Shown: piece by piece, positions 44,721-56,645 of the stretch
Layout: every line of letters starts with the position of its first letter
Position numbering within the stretch: position 1 is the stretch's first letter
Assembly (NCBI GenBank): GCA_029582265.1
Contig: CM055826.1
Coordinates: forward strand, 38,076,127-38,140,126
DNA from: Zoroaster sp. YZ-2022
Taxonomy: Eukaryota; Echinodermata; Asteroidea; Forcipulatida; Zoroasteridae
Reading direction: 5' to 3'
DNA length: 64,000 bases
The notes under the pieces: generated by a model
Seen by the model: only the letters and a program-made list of their open reading frames with translations
Database searches by the model: none
What the model was told of the DNA's origin: nothing
Translations under genes and position numbers: made by a program

Positions 44721-44936
44721 ATTATTACCCGAGTACTAACACTACCTTCAATCTAGACGTAATATTCCATCAGTCTTGACATGGGTCTCTTATCATCGGG
44801 AACACCATTAACGTGGGAAGAGATTAAAGCCAATGGTTATGATGAGCACGTTAGACGTCATGGATTGATTCAATTTGTAAATCTCTACAATAAGCTGAAG
44901 GATCGGCCATGTGACATGCTGAAGTGGGGAGATGAG
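44721..44936 (+). CDS. GCLC: Glutamate-cysteine ligase catalytic subunit, exon 1 (5' UTR plus codons 1-52)
   Basis: Coding starts at ATG 44781. The 52 residues (MGLLSSGTPLTWEEIKANG, HVRRHGLIQFVNLYNKLKDR, MLKWGDE) match the N-terminus of animal GCLC. A clean donor GTAAGTGAG follows WGDE at 44937 (phase 0). A pyrimidine-rich tract and CATTTTACAG at 44711-44720 suggest that a 5' UTR intron ends just before this exon. GCLC joins glutamate and cysteine using ATP, the rate-limiting step of glutathione synthesis, in the cytosol and usually with the GCLM modifier subunit. Four coding exons are visible here; the remaining three-quarters of the protein is not in view. Confidence 0.94.
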
Positions 44937-46076
44937 GTAAGTGAGGAAGGGCAGGGCAAGGAGTGGGGGCGGGGCACGGAGTGGGGCGGGGCCCAGATTG
45001 GGAGACTCAAGTCAGGTTTAGTCAAATACAAATATGGTTCATTAAAACCCTAACCCCTAGGTATCCTGGCTAGGAACCTTCCTGAATGCTCCAAAATCCA
45101 ACAGTGCACTTTTGGAAACATGCCCTTATCTTCAAAATGCATCATGCATTTTGGTTGATCTTTCATATTCAGCACTTATGGTCTGTACTTCTTGCCAGGT
45201 AGTAATTTTGCCCCATTTGAAGAGGTGAAAGTACCAGTTTCCAACAGTGCCCCTTGAAGGATATGGGGTGGTTAGAGTTAATACTAATTAGGCCAAACAA
45301 AATAAATTTTGTGTTTCCAGTAAGATGTCCACAAAAATGATGGGTAGGTATATGTAGGTAGAGAACTTGCTTTGTTTTCTTAATTATTTTGTATCAATAG
45401 GCTACTGTATTTAAAAAATACACACGTAAAAAAAAAAAAAAAAAAAAAAAATTAAAATTCTGACTCTAACTCGTGAATATTATTAGGTCAGTCGGGTTAC
45501 TGGAAACACAACAGTTTTTGGGGGCCTTACTAAATATTGGTTGAGAGTATGTTGATGAATCCAGATCTAAAAATTGTTTGATCAGGCCTGTGATTTCTCA
45601 GGATTTTTCCTGATTTCAGGATTTTTTACAAATCTCTCTTTGCTTCAGAATGTTCTTGAAACCACCAAGAAAAGAAAGAAAGAGCCTATATTGTGTCCAA
45701 ACCTCTAGTGTCTTGTTTGTGGGGATGTGGAGAGTCTGTAAATCCTCCACTGAAATTAAACCTCTAGGAGGTTCAGGGGGCTTTGTCCTCTAGACCAAAG
45801 GGAGACCCAGGCCTGCTACCCACAGGAGGCCAACTACCCATTTTTCAGGATTTTGTTTACTTTTGTCAAATCACACCCCGGATTGATACAAGTTTATTAT
45901 GTTTTATTGATAACAGTATGGTAACTTTTTTTGTGTAATGGATGTATCATTTGTGTAATAACGAAATAATTGCGTTAAGAGATTTTAATTTGATTTAGAT
46001 TTTTGTATTTGCGGTTTTATTGTGGTTTTGTTTACTAGCTTGTTACTAGCTTTTGCTTTTGAAAACAGGTTCAAGG

Positions 46077-46894
46077 TAAGCTTGGGCGATATCAATTTTT
46101 TTCATCCATGATCGTCAAACATATATCGCGATTTTCGGTAGTATCGCGATTATTTTTTTTGTTCATTCACGCATGATTGCGTTAGGGTTGATAACCACAG
46201 GTATGTACCTCTCTAAGTGTCACAACAAAAAGCACTTAGCTGAGAGACACAGTGTGCAATTGCGCCGTTTGCGTGTGCACCTTAGACATTGGCAAATTCG
46301 TGGGGCGGCTCCTTTGTGATCCGTCATCTCACTGAAGTAGTTCACTTTTGTTACACTTCCGAAAGCTGAAAAGACTCCCTAATTTTGTTTCCATGGAATT
46401 TCTGACTTGACTCACAATCGCAATTTGTGTTTTTTAATCCTGATATATTTTTTTCATCACGATTTGCCAATATCTTGATAACTTGAAAAGTCCTTTATAT
46501 CATAATCGAATAAAAAAATGAATTACGATAAGCAATAATGTGGAGTGTCGTGGCCGAGCGGTCTAGCTTACTGGACTCAAGTTCTGGTGTTAGCAGCAGA
46601 ATGTGGGTTCGAATCCCGGCCGTGACACTTGTGTCCTTGAGCAAGACACAACCATAATTGCTTCTCTCCACTCAGGGGTTAAATGGGTACCTTTGAGGGC
46701 AGAAATGGTTGATTAGCCCTATATGCGCTGTAATGGCAGCAATTGAGCTGTATACTCCCCAGGGAGCTGAGATGGTTTCAGGAATGATTTATGAGCCTTA
46801 TGAGCAGGGGTAATGATATAATGCGCCTTGATACGTGCGCTGTATAAGTCCACACATTATTATTATTATATTATCGCGTTATTGCCCAAGCTTA
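46077..46894. mobile_element. hAT-like MITE (TAAGCTTGGGCGATA) with nested SINE
   Basis: TIRs TAAGCTTGGGCGATA and TTGCCCAAGCTTA are flanked by GTTCAAGG (46069-46076) and GTTCAGGG (46895-46902), an 8-bp duplication with one mismatch. Many TATCG motifs. A SINE copy occupies 46541-46863. A partial relative lies at 16166-16410. Confidence 0.86.
46541..46863 (+). mobile_element. tRNA-Leu-derived SINE inside the hAT-like MITE
   Basis: Near-identical to 3594-3959: GTGTCGTGGCCGAGCGG head, GGTTCGAATCCCGGCC B box, and a tail GTATAAGTCCACACATTATT. It lacks the CACTCAGTTGGTG segment. Confidence 0.9.
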
Positions 46895-47298
46895 GTTCAG
46901 GGATTATTTTGAACTACAGGCCAGTTGACAGAACCACAATCTCACGTGAGATAACCCACAAGGTGTTACCACAAAGCAAACTGATAACGATTATACACCA
47001 TACAAAGCTTAAAAAGCTTACACACAGAGATAAACCCTTTCATGGTTTGACCCCTCAACACTCTTTGAAAGGTTTTGAAAGGTAAAAAGTATTTGCTAGC
47101 AGTGTGTAGTGGTTTTGTGTGGGACTGCATCTACACTATACATATAGTAATGTGTTCTACACAGTTATTCCAAGTTTCAAAAAGTGACAGATGAAGAGTT
47201 TTTGCGGGTCTGTCAACCCGCCAGCAAAATGGACTGTGAGTGGGAGGGTTAATTTTGTCCTATGTGCAGTAACAGTGAGGAATGTTGTCCTATCTCTG

Positions 47299-47452
47299 CA
47301 AGGTGTTAGCCAGGATTTAGAAATAGGGTGTCCAAATTTGCTGGAAATTTCAAAACAGGGTGTCCAAATTGTTCACTTATAATACTTTTACATGTAAATG
47401 AAATAGGGTGTCCAAAATTGAAACAGGGTGTCACCCAGACACCCTCTGGCTA
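47299..47452. mobile_element. GTGTTAGCCAG MITE in GCLC intron 1
   Basis: GGTGTTAGCCAGGATTTAGA to CTCTGGCTAACA, with GGGTGTCCAAAT repeats. Ends about 25 bp before the exon 2 acceptor. Confidence 0.82.
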
Positions 47453-47475
47453 ACAATGTGTATCTCTGTTTACAG

Positions 47476-47582
47476 GTTGAGTACATGCTGGTGAAGTTGG
47501 ACCACCATGCTAAGTCAGCTAAACTTTTGCTCAAGGCTGAGGAAGTCTTGCCTGTACTTCAAGAACATGAACAGAACCCAAA
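47476..47582 (+). CDS. GCLC: GCLC exon 2
   Basis: Acceptor TGTTTACAG ends at 47475; donor GTTAGT starts at 47583. The 107 bases continue exon 1 in phase 0 with VEYMLVKLDHHAKSAKLLLK and AEEVLPVLQEHEQNPK, aligning with the VEYMLVSFDHENK-like region of vertebrate GCLC. The glutamate after WGDEV lies in the conserved strand that lines the active site in this ligase family. Ends in phase 2 (AA plus one base from exon 3). Confidence 0.93.
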
Positions 47583-47675
47583 GTTAGTCAAAACATTCTC
47601 ATTATGAAGGTGTTCTAGCTGGTAAAGTTACTACAATTGTGCTTTCTTTTGGAGTTAAAAATAAACGATACTTAC

Positions 47676-48121
47676 CTTAGGCCCTCCCCCTCCCCCCCAA
47701 AAAAGTATCCGGTTTCTGGTCTCAGAGCGCATTGCGTAAGACCCGTGCATCAGCATTTTTAGGTTTTTATTTTATTTTTTTATTTTTTTTTTATTTTTTC
47801 TTTTTCTTCTATGAAACAATGTCCAATTGCAGCCAAAATTGCTGGATCGATTGGGATTCTGTCGTGCTGCGTTTTAAACGAATTTTTCACATAGGGGTAT
47901 GAACATTTGCTCGATTTGTGAAACCTCTTAGCCACCATACTTTGTGTATGGGAAATTTAGTCTGGTTCCAATAACCGCGTATACATGTATCACGTATTGC
48001 ACTGGTTGCGGGAAAAAAAGATTACCAAAAAGAAAAATGAAAAGAAGAAAAAAAACGTGTCACCGCACCGATTTTGAGGCCGCCCTATGACCAGAAACTG
48101 GACTTATTTTTTGGCCCAAGT
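47676..48121. mobile_element. TIR element CTTAGGCC, forward copy
   Basis: Begins CTTAGGCCCTCCCCC and ends TTGGCCCAAGT, with blocks TTTCTGGTCTCAGAGC, GTCCAATTGCAGCC and GGGAAATTTAGTCTGGTTCC. An inverted copy occurs at 56135-56527 in intron 4. Confidence 0.82.
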
Positions 48122-48351
48122 CTTAACAAAATTGTGAGCAATTTCAATTTAATTAAATTAAATTTATTTCCACAACTTCCAGAATGTAAGGTTCCATCAA
48201 AGCAAGTAAACCAAAAAATATTAAATAACTAAATATTTATTTTATATTAATTTATTGGATATCTTCAGTTTTGAAACGCAAATCACAGAAAGGAAAACAA
48301 GATTTTCAAATAGCACCTCCATGCTACAGTGAATTGACCTTTAAATTATCA

Positions 48352-48643
48352 TCTGGGCCCAATTTCATAGCGCTGCTTTCCGGTAAGCAAATTTTCATGC
48401 TATCTACATGTATAACAGAAAAATTTGCTTAAGCATAAGCGTATTTCACAGGTTAGCAAGAAAATTCAGAGCGGTTCGTGCGTGTTCACCATGGATTTGT
48501 ATTGCTGCACTCATTTGCTGGCAATAACGACTGGTAAGTTAGCGTGGCTTTCTCTGTGCTTAACGGTTAGCAGCGCTATGAAATGAAAAACATACAGTAA
48601 GCAAACAATCGGCTGCTTAGCGGATCTATGAAATGGCGCCCTG
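48352..48643. mobile_element. MITE with ATTTCATAG TIRs
   Basis: Left TGGGCCCAATTTCATAGCGC and right complement CAGGGCGCCATTTCATAGAT. GCTTAGCGG/GGTAAGCA motifs recur inside. No clear duplication. Confidence 0.75.
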
Positions 48644-48841
48644 GTACTAGATGCTTATTTTGTCCAAAAATAATTGGAAAACTAGATATAAGTTTTTGTC
48701 ACAACAAAAACAAGGTGTTCAGTTGAAGTTAAAATGGTTACATCATCAATTTGAAGTGTTGGAGAAGTCAAATGTTAACGTCTGTTGAAGTTCTCGCGAG
48801 AAGTTTATTTGAATACAATACAATACTGAATTTAGAAATTA

Positions 48842-49375
48842 TTTTAATATTAAACTTTGACTTCCGGTTTGGACAGGAAGTAAAGGTCAAATTGGGGTCA
48901 TGTTTTTGTAAATACTTTTGACAATTAACTATCTGTACAATGGTGCAAAAAATGTCAATTTACCTCTTGAGGTTGTTGAGATATGATTTTTTTTAATATT
49001 AAACTTTGACTTCCGGTTTGGACAGGAAGTAAGGTCAAATTGGGGTCACCTCTGTGTAAATATTTTTTGACAATTAACAATCTATACAATGGTACACAAA
49101 ATGTCAATTTACCTCTTGTGGTTGTTGAGATATGATCTTTTTAAATATTAAACTTTGACTTCCTGTTTGGACAGGAAGTAAGGTAAAATTGGGGTCACCT
49201 TTGTGTAAATATTTTTCGCCAATTAACAATCTACACACTGGTATAAAAAATGCCAATGTACCTCTTGTGGTTGTTGAGATATGATTTTTTTAAATATTAA
49301 ACTAGATTTTTTTTAAATATTAAACTTTGACTTCCGGTTTGGACAGGAAGTAAGGTCAAATTGGGGTCACTCACA
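48842..49375. repeat. Tandem array, unit about 155 bp, roughly four copies
   Basis: Each unit has TTTGACTTCCGGTTTGGACA, GGAAGTAAGGTCAAATTGGG, TCTACACAATGGTA-like and TTGTGGTTGTTGAGATATGA. The last unit is partly duplicated. Followed by GTGAAGTTTGCAAGTATGTG, which is shared with 54168-54187. Confidence 0.85.
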
Positions 49376-52300
49376 ACTCGTGTTCCATCTACTTGTTAAG
49401 TTCTAAGTACATGCCAAGTTTCAAGTTCATGTGAAGTTTGCAAGTATGTGTTTTTTTGTAGACAATCTATCCGGAGAAGGAGAAGAAAGAAAAAAAAACG
49501 AACAAAAACTAGAGCTTAAGTGTTTGTTTGAACAAACACTAGGTGTTCGGGAGAGTAAAGGTATCAAGCATCTCCTTATTGTGACATGCTTATAAACTGT
49601 CTTTGTTTTCACCTATACTGCAAATAATTAAAAAATAATTCATAACATTTGAAAACAAATTCTACATTGATTTTTACATTTTCAAGGTTGTACACATGAT
49701 TTTTGTACATAAATTGTTAGACATTGAAATAATCAAAGAGTTGTATGGGTGCTTGTAAATTTTAACTGTCTGTTGGGTTTCATGACTTGACTTTTGTGGT
49801 TACACAGTCCCACACCCCCACAATCGATTGAAACCACTTTGTTGACCTGTTTAACCTACTTGTAACCAATCTAGAAATTAGTGTACATGGTCTTACACAT
49901 GTAACAAGTGAAATGACTTCAGTGTAAATGAACCCAACCATGATCCTTTGTTGACAACAAAACAGAATCAATCTGCATTTATAATAAATGTACGCTCTGT
50001 ATGTACGATTTAGTGACAGTTCAGAATGGGTGACATTCAGAGGTTGTCATTGGAATCGGTAATTTTGGAATAAAATGTCTGCCCCTCCCCCCAAGTTCTT
50101 GGTGATGGCATACTGCCACTGGTGATGAACGAACACATTTGTTTTCTAAAATTATTTGGTCTATCATTGCAGCACTATAGAATCCAAGAACTAGGGAAGG
50201 GGAGGGGCAAACAAGCAATAAAAGTATAAGGGGCCCAAATTACCAATTCCATTGACTGACGACTGGTGCTTCATTATGTCAAAAATCACACCCAGCATCA
50301 ATTCTGCATATCTGAAGTTGCAAGAGGTTGAAAATAGGGGTAAGGGCTTAGATTTAAATAAATGTTTAACTGACATGGATTAGAAAGGTACACCCCTTCT
50401 CTTGGACTGAAATGCCAGTACTGCTATAGCAAAAAATAATAACAAATTACTAGTATACTAAACCTTCATTTTTTTTCTTTTTTATAGATTGGAATTTTTT
50501 AATTGGAAAATGAAGACGCATTCATTTAAAAACTACATATTTCATATCTTTTAGCTTGTTTGATTCGTGGGCAATGACAGAAATTTTCAATATAAACGAC
50601 TTTTTCAGTCCTAAAATACGGGTCGTGTGCTTACGTGAATCTACACAGTGCGCGACTAGTCTGCATCATGCGTGTGCATAGTCGTATTATAGCGCGCGTG
50701 TACGTATGTACCGTACATGTACACATACATACAAATCGCGCCAATATTGAGCACAGTAATAATCACAGTACATATACATGTACAACACACACGTTGAGTA
50801 CATGTATTTTACATACAATACATTCACGTTAATGAACAGTTCTTCATTGTTCCATGAAATATCTAGAAAATCTTTCATTGGTCAAGTAGCAGGGCCTATT
50901 TACTTACACTTTGGGGTCCATGATTGATTTATAGGTTTTTAGATTTACCATTGTTGTAACTGCCCTTTACAGCAATTTCATGGTACAGTTTTAGACATAC
51001 AATAAATAAGTCATGGGAGTACTTTGGATTCATGCATCTTCTTACATTTATTTCAATTTTCTTTTCCTAGCTTTCAGTTTTGTTTTGACTATCACAAAAA
51101 TAGTAATTTTTAAAAAGGAATCACAGCCCTATAATTTCTCTGGCAATATTGTCACATGTTAATTTTGAAATGTTTGGTAGAGATGGGTACAATCTTTATA
51201 TTCACATGTCATATCTGTCTTTGTTTACCTCAGTCTAGTCTGCAGTCTTTATGGGAACATAACTTTCAGGTACTGAACAGTGCATAAAACCCTTTATTTT
51301 CAAATACATCATAAATTAACCTGGCTATGCAAGTTTAATCACATTAAGTGCTTACGTTTTTGATACCACAAAAGTTGTTTCACCCAGCCCACACAAAACA
51401 AGTTCATGGGTATAACTATAAACTAAGCAGCACTGATATTGGGCCTAGGTGAGTACACAGAAAAATATTTTCAAGAATATTTTGAATCATAACAATGATG
51501 TACTGATGAACAGTGTTTAGCTCCAAAAGGACGATTAACTTGAATGTCATAGTGCACTGATTTAGGACAGGTTTAGTTCAAATGTTTGCAGATGTACGCG
51601 ACATCAGAGTTATCATCCACATCCTCTTTTTACAGAAATCCCGCGCAATAGTACGGATATTCAGTTTTTCCTACACTCAAGATATTACAATTGTTCAACT
51701 CCTTGACTCCATGCTGTTTTGACACAGACATTGTACTCGTGATTTACTGAAGTTTCTCTGGAATCAACATTGGCCCAAAGCTACATTTACATGTATGTAT
51801 AAAGTAGAAATTGGTCTACTGAAGGTGCCATAAGGTGGCAAGCTGGTACATACTGAATTCAACATGGCAGGACGTGAAGTTCACGGAATGAAAGATCCTC
51901 TGCAAAAGTTGTTAAGCATCATGCAGTGCCATCACACCACCACAATACCAGGAATAAGGGCATGCATAAAGATCTGTCAAAAATAAGAAAAAAACATTGT
52001 TTTACACATATGTACATGTATGTATACATACACATGGGATGCACTACCTCGTGTATTATTTGTGGTTTTTCATTGTTACATCAAATCTCTAGAAAATCTT
52101 TCATCGGTCAAATAGTTCAGGGCCTTATTTACTTACATTTTGGGGTCCATGTATCTAAAAATGCAATATAAAAATAAAGGGAATGTACAACATTGGTATA
52201 TGGTAGTTAACACATCCTTGTAAAAAATATAAACAAAAACTGTTACATGTTTTTTCCGTTTTTGACAACGATTCCTCTTTTCTCTAACATGAAAACCAAA

Positions 52301-52704
52301 TCATTTCTCAGGATGATTGATTTATAGGTTTTAGATTTACCGTTGTTGTAACTTCCCTTTACAGCAATTTCATGGTACGGTTTTACACATACAAAGAGTT
52401 TGCTACTTAAAACAATAAAGTATCTGTAAAGTCTGTTCATTTCTAACCCATTGCCGGACTGTTTCCTAATATGACATAACTCTTACCTTTGCAGCTAATC
52501 CTACTGTTTGCAATGTTCCCATACAGTGATCAAACCATCGCCACACCAGAATTGAGGGAGTTCCATCTAGGAAGATTAGCTGTGAAAAGAAAATTAAACT
52601 CAAAATAAGCATGTTTTATTTTGTTGTATTCAAAACCATTTCATGATTTCATGTGATCACAATTCTGAAAAGTATCATAAATGATACTTGTTAAATTTCA
52701 TGAT

Positions 52705-52915
52705 TAAGCAAGACTAATTACGGTGACACCATGTGAAATTCTCTATTGAGTAGTAAATCCTGAGGACGATCAGAGCATACTGATCAAAATGTCAAGCTGT
52801 AACCCTACTACTTTTTCAGAACTAATTATCTACTCACTAGCGTATTCCACATGGTGTCACTGCAATTAGTCTTACTTATCTTCTTCACCATGCAAAGCTA
52901 CAAGTTTTCCTAAAT
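52705..52915. mobile_element. Foldback element (AAGACTAATTGCGG family) in intron 2
   Basis: AAGACTAATTACGGTGACAC through TTCTCTATTGAGTAG, a divergent centre with GATCAGAGCATACTGATC, and a complementary right arm ending CTTCACCATGCAAAGCTACA. Confidence 0.85.
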
Positions 52916-54256
52916 GTCATGATTGTTGTTGTAAATATTATTAGTGTCAACCAAAATTATTTAAAATGTACCTTTTGCTAATAAACTCTGACTTGTCTGA
53001 GAATATTGCGACATACATAATTTACAAAGTACCTGCAATGTATTAATACATGCATGACATTGGTAGACATGTCCAGCTGTACTAATGTTTTTAATGTTTT
53101 CAGCCCTTAAACATTGTTGTTCACTGTTCAGACTATTTATTTGTTTGTTTAAATTAATCAATTATTTAATTTCACAGAGCTAACATTCATTAGATATTAT
53201 TACACTGAGTACATCCTATTGATAACACATCTAACGTTAGCATATGTTTTGTTTAAATTCAACTAATTGTACTCATGCCTAGGCTTCACTCTCCTAACGT
53301 TACACTTACAGACTATTTACCACCACATAGGCACCAGTCTAAGTATTTCAAAAGAGTCATGGAGGAAATCCCACGTAATAATTTTAAGCATACTTTATTT
53401 ACATAAAACCGGGTACCCGCTAAATTAGTACCAACGTTTAAAGTACTAGTACCATTCACTGGCGCCCATACCGTACACATTACTGACTGACTGTCATCAA
53501 CCTATGCAATGCTGTATGCATCAACCAACGCGTTACAACACATCTGACATATCTGAAGCCGGTTAAAATGCTTATTTTTAAATCAAAGATTCTCGTAAAT
53601 TTGTCATTGCCCAGACTTACCTCCAATTAAGTGTGCATAATAATGTCTGTTTTCAACGATGAAACATCCACTGGTGATAGGAAAAATTCAGAAAATAGTG
53701 AAAACTCGCTTTTGTGGAAGGTTTTTACCGCAGGTCTGCATGCACCCAACTGTTGAAACATGTGGCAGTTAATCGATTCAACGACCTCGAAAAGAGCTAT
53801 TAATAAAGTGACCTTTTTCAGAATAAATAGATTATGCTGACATACAAAAAAAAACTAAAAAGGATTTTAGTCAATCACATAATACATTATGCGAAACGAA
53901 TTGATCAGAAACACAATTTTTTCAGGGGTCACGATAGCCGAGTCAATTGCATTTCCGAAGCGTAAATGTTCAATTCCTTAAACATGCATACATAATGAGC
54001 ACGACCAGAGCTGATTTAGATTCACCAACAGAGGTGAAACGTAAGTGAAACGTTTTAGATATTAGTTTGATCCATCGAAAATCGATATTTGATGACCTAA
54101 TCATGACGTTTCAACTCTAGTTTCATCTACGTGTTATGTTCTAAGTATATGCCAAGTTTGAAGTTCATGTGAAGTTTGCAAGTATGTATTTTTTGTAGAC
54201 AATCGATCCGGAAAAGAAGAAGCAGAAGAAAAAGAAAAAAAGGAAAAAAAACCGAA

Positions 54257-54385
54257 CAAAAACAATAGGTGTTTCGGGTACATACCCGAACACCTAAAAA
54301 ACCGAACAAAAACAATAGGTGTTTCGGGTAGGGTACCCGAACACCTAACAATAGGTGTTTCGGGTGCATACCCGAACACCTAATA
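54257..54385. repeat. Three tandem AGGTGTTCGGG hairpins
   Basis: Perfect or near-perfect hairpins AGGTGTTTCGGGTA...TACCCGAACACCT occur three times with different loop bases. The first two are separated by AAAAAACCGAACAAAAACAA. A preceding A-rich block and GTGAAGTTTGCAAGTATG link them to the element at 49375-49560. The same hairpins in the opposite layout occur at 61554-61700. Confidence 0.85.
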
Positions 54386-54596
54386 ATATGGCTATTTTGA
54401 AAATTGAGACCACCTCAAACAAAACTACACATGGAAGCCACTCCCAACCACTAAATTCTGTTCTTTAGCAACTTTCAGTACATACATGTACATGCCTGCC
54501 AAAAAAGCATTTTGTACTTGATCGCTTCCCACATCCATTCTTTTGGTTTGTCTAAAATATATTTCCTGTTTCTTTGCTTTGTTGTTTTCCCACCAG

Positions 54597-54718
54597 TGGT
54601 GACTTGAAGACGTTGTGGCGACCGGAGTACGCCGCATACATGGTAGAGAGTTCACCAGGAAACCTTATGGAGGTCTGATGGCACATCTTAACACAGTAGA
54701 AGCCAACATGAAACTCAG
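54597..54718 (+). CDS. GCLC: GCLC exon 3, with apparent one-base deletion
   Basis: Acceptor TTTTCCCACCAG ends at 54596; donor GTTTGT starts at 54719. It reads GDLKTLWRPEYAAYMVESSP, then the frame breaks. One base further on it continues PYGGLMAHLNTVEANMKLR, the conserved PYGG and NTVEANM region of GCLC. The exon is 122 bases, whereas phase 2 on both sides needs 123. The missing base lies in the A run at 54660-54662, where AAAA is expected. Either the allele is a null or the consensus dropped a homopolymer base; the second is favoured because similar shifts occur elsewhere in this window. Confidence 0.92.
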
Positions 54719-55346
54719 GTTTGTCCATTTTTTCTTCTTTCCAGGCTAAGATGTGGACACTTGATTCTTAAACCATATCATATGCCATGTATGAGAACTT
54801 AAATATATAAGGAATAGGATTGGTAATTAAAAAAACAATCGTCAAATTAATGGATAAATTTTATGATGAATTATGTGATGAATTATGGGATCAATTATTG
54901 GATCGATTATTGGATCAATTATTGGATCAATTATTGGATCAAACTTTGGATCAACTATTAGCTCAACTATTGGATCAACTATTGGATCAATTATTGGATC
55001 AATTATTGGATCAATTATTGGATCAATTATTGATCAATTATTGGATCAATTATTGGATCAATTATTGGATCAATTATTGGATCAATTAATGGATCAATTA
55101 ATGGATCAATTAATGGATCAATTATTGGATCAATTTTTGGATCAATTTTTGGATCAATTATTTGATCAGTCATTGGATAAATCATTAGATCAATTATGGA
55201 TCGATTATTTAACCAACTGTTGGAGATATATTTAAAAAAAATTAATTCCATTGCATACTTGTATTTCAGTATTTTCATCTTTGAAATCATACAAAATTGC
55301 TGCATTAAAAATAAACACTTTCCACATTCTGCCATTCCTTTTCCAG
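54719..55346 (+). other. GCLC intron 3
   Basis: A short intron mostly filled by the 12-bp minisatellite at 54855-55200. It ends TTCCTTTTCCAG. Confidence 0.88.
54855..55200. repeat. 12-bp minisatellite (GGATCAATTATT)n in GCLC intron 3
   Basis: About 28 copies of GGATCAATTATT with single-base variants and one 3-bp shortening near 55030. The Asp-Gln-Leu-Leu-rich open frames it produces are artefacts. Confidence 0.95.
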
Positions 55347-55418
55347 GAGGCAACAGGTCATTGAATTACTGGACCAGAAGAATGGGGAAACTGTCCTTAG
55401 TCTGACTGCATTCCCCAG
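55347..55418 (+). CDS. GCLC: GCLC exon 4
   Basis: 72 bases between acceptor TTTTCCAG (to 55346) and donor GTATTG (55419). Joined in phase 2 it reads RQQVIELLDQKNGETVLSLT and AFPR, corresponding to the EENQALCTITSFPR region of vertebrate GCLC. It ends again in phase 2. The following conserved exon (LGCPGF-type region) is not found in the rest of the window. It may lie in the N gap or beyond. Confidence 0.92.
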
Positions 55419-55680
55419 GTATTGTAATGGCACATTATAACATTATTACTTCATATCAAGATTGTCGTGAAAACTCTCAAACTTGATAGTCTTAGAATAA
55501 TAAAACAAATTAGTTTTCTTGTTCATATAGTTAGTATAAATGATTTTTATAAACAAATAATGATAAGAATTATTACAAAATAATAGTCCATCTTTCCTAT
55601 TCAACCCAGGAGGTAAATAATTCTCATGAATGTATCTATTTTTATAAATTTATAATTTCCTTCAGATCCTTCAGTTTTAA

Positions 55681-55711
<31 letters not shown>

Positions 55712-56134
55712 ACCACCTTGAAAAAAAAAATTTGATTTTTGTACAAGTCATCAGAAGCATATGGTTGTGTTATTTCATCTGTTTCAGTCCACAGATAATT
55801 AATTCAGTTTAACATGTAAATAGTGGATAGCACCTGAGTAATGGTTCATAAAAGCTAGATTTGACCTAGAAAAGGTTCCAGTAATCCTCCTACAGAGTAG
55901 ACCTTTTCATACAACTGTCTGTCCGGTCAAGGTTGCCTTGCCTGACACTGTATATATATATATATATATAACCTCTTTACAAATCACTACAATACAAAGA
56001 TTTCCTACCGGCTGCATTGAAAATCATTCAGAGGTGACTGATTACCAAGGACACTGTAAAAGGCAGGAGTGATTATAACAATAATAAAAATTATACAAAA
56101 TTTATATAGGGCAGAAATTTATGAAGAACAAGCT
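55419..56134 (+). other. Start of GCLC intron 4
   Basis: A T run (55687-55712), a short (TA)n (55953-55969) and AT-rich sequence. Nothing else recognised. Confidence 0.6.
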
Positions 56135-56527
56135 CTAAGGCCAAAAAAAAAAAATATCCAGGTTCTTGTCATAGGTCTGCTTCAAAATCGGTGCGGTGAT
56201 ACGCTTTTTTTTTTTTTTTTTTTTTTTGTAATCTTTTTTTTAAATTGCCAACCAGTGATATATGTACACGCGATTATTGGAACCAGACCAAATTTCCCAT
56301 ACAGACAATTATGGTGGCTAAGAGAGGCCTCACAAATCGGGCAAACGTTCATACCCCAATGTGAAAAAGTCGTTTAAAGCACAGCACGGCAGAATTCCAA
56401 TCAATCTAGCTGGCTGCAATTGGACATCATTTCATAGCATAAGAAAATTAAAAATGCCGATGCGCAGTTCTAAGGCGATGCATGCACAGACCAGAAACTA
56501 CAGACTTGTTTTGGCGGGGGCCTAAGG
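56135..56527. mobile_element. TIR element CTTAGGCC, inverted copy
   Basis: Reverse complement of 47676-48121, with GGAACCAGACCAAATTTCCC, GGCTGCAATTGGACAT and GGGGGCCTAAGG. About 390 bp. Confidence 0.82.
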
Positions 56528-56645
56528 TGCTTCACAAAAAAGAAAGTGTATTATAAGTTAAATACCAGCTACATCTACAATTAAACAATATTAAAATGCA
56601 ATGAAAATGTGAACAAAATCAACAGGAAAGAACGTACATTGTGTG

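Larger units (their letters stand above)
44937..47475 (+). other. GCLC intron 1, repeat-filled
   Basis: Holds a G-rich stretch (44946-44998), a CCCTAACCCC-type repeat (45041-45280), an A run (45429-45451), a hAT-like MITE with nested SINE (46077-46894), a TTAA family 2 fragment (about 47025-47246) and a GTGTTAGCCAG MITE (47299-47452). Confidence 0.85.
47583..54596 (+). other. GCLC intron 2, about 7 kb, repeat-rich
   Basis: Contains a TIR element (47676-48121), a MITE (48352-48643), a roughly 155-bp tandem array (48842-49375), duplicated blocks at 50862-51008 and 52087-52400, a foldback (52705-52915) and a hairpin array (54257-54385). 49620-50860 and 52920-54050 contain nothing I recognise. 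Confidence 0.8.

Noticed and set aside
44937..45053. Extension of GCLC exon 1 to the stop at 45053
   Set aside because: A consensus donor follows WGDE and the exon 2 continuation VEYMLV matches the family; the extension is low-complexity G-rich intron.
54257..54385. Helitron 3' hairpin terminus
   Set aside because: Hairpins end in CCTAA but lack the usual spacing to a terminal CTRR, occur in tandem and have no matching 5' TC end.
54820..55235. Asp-Leu-rich repeat protein
   Set aside because: It is the 12-bp minisatellite inside GCLC intron 3 read as protein.
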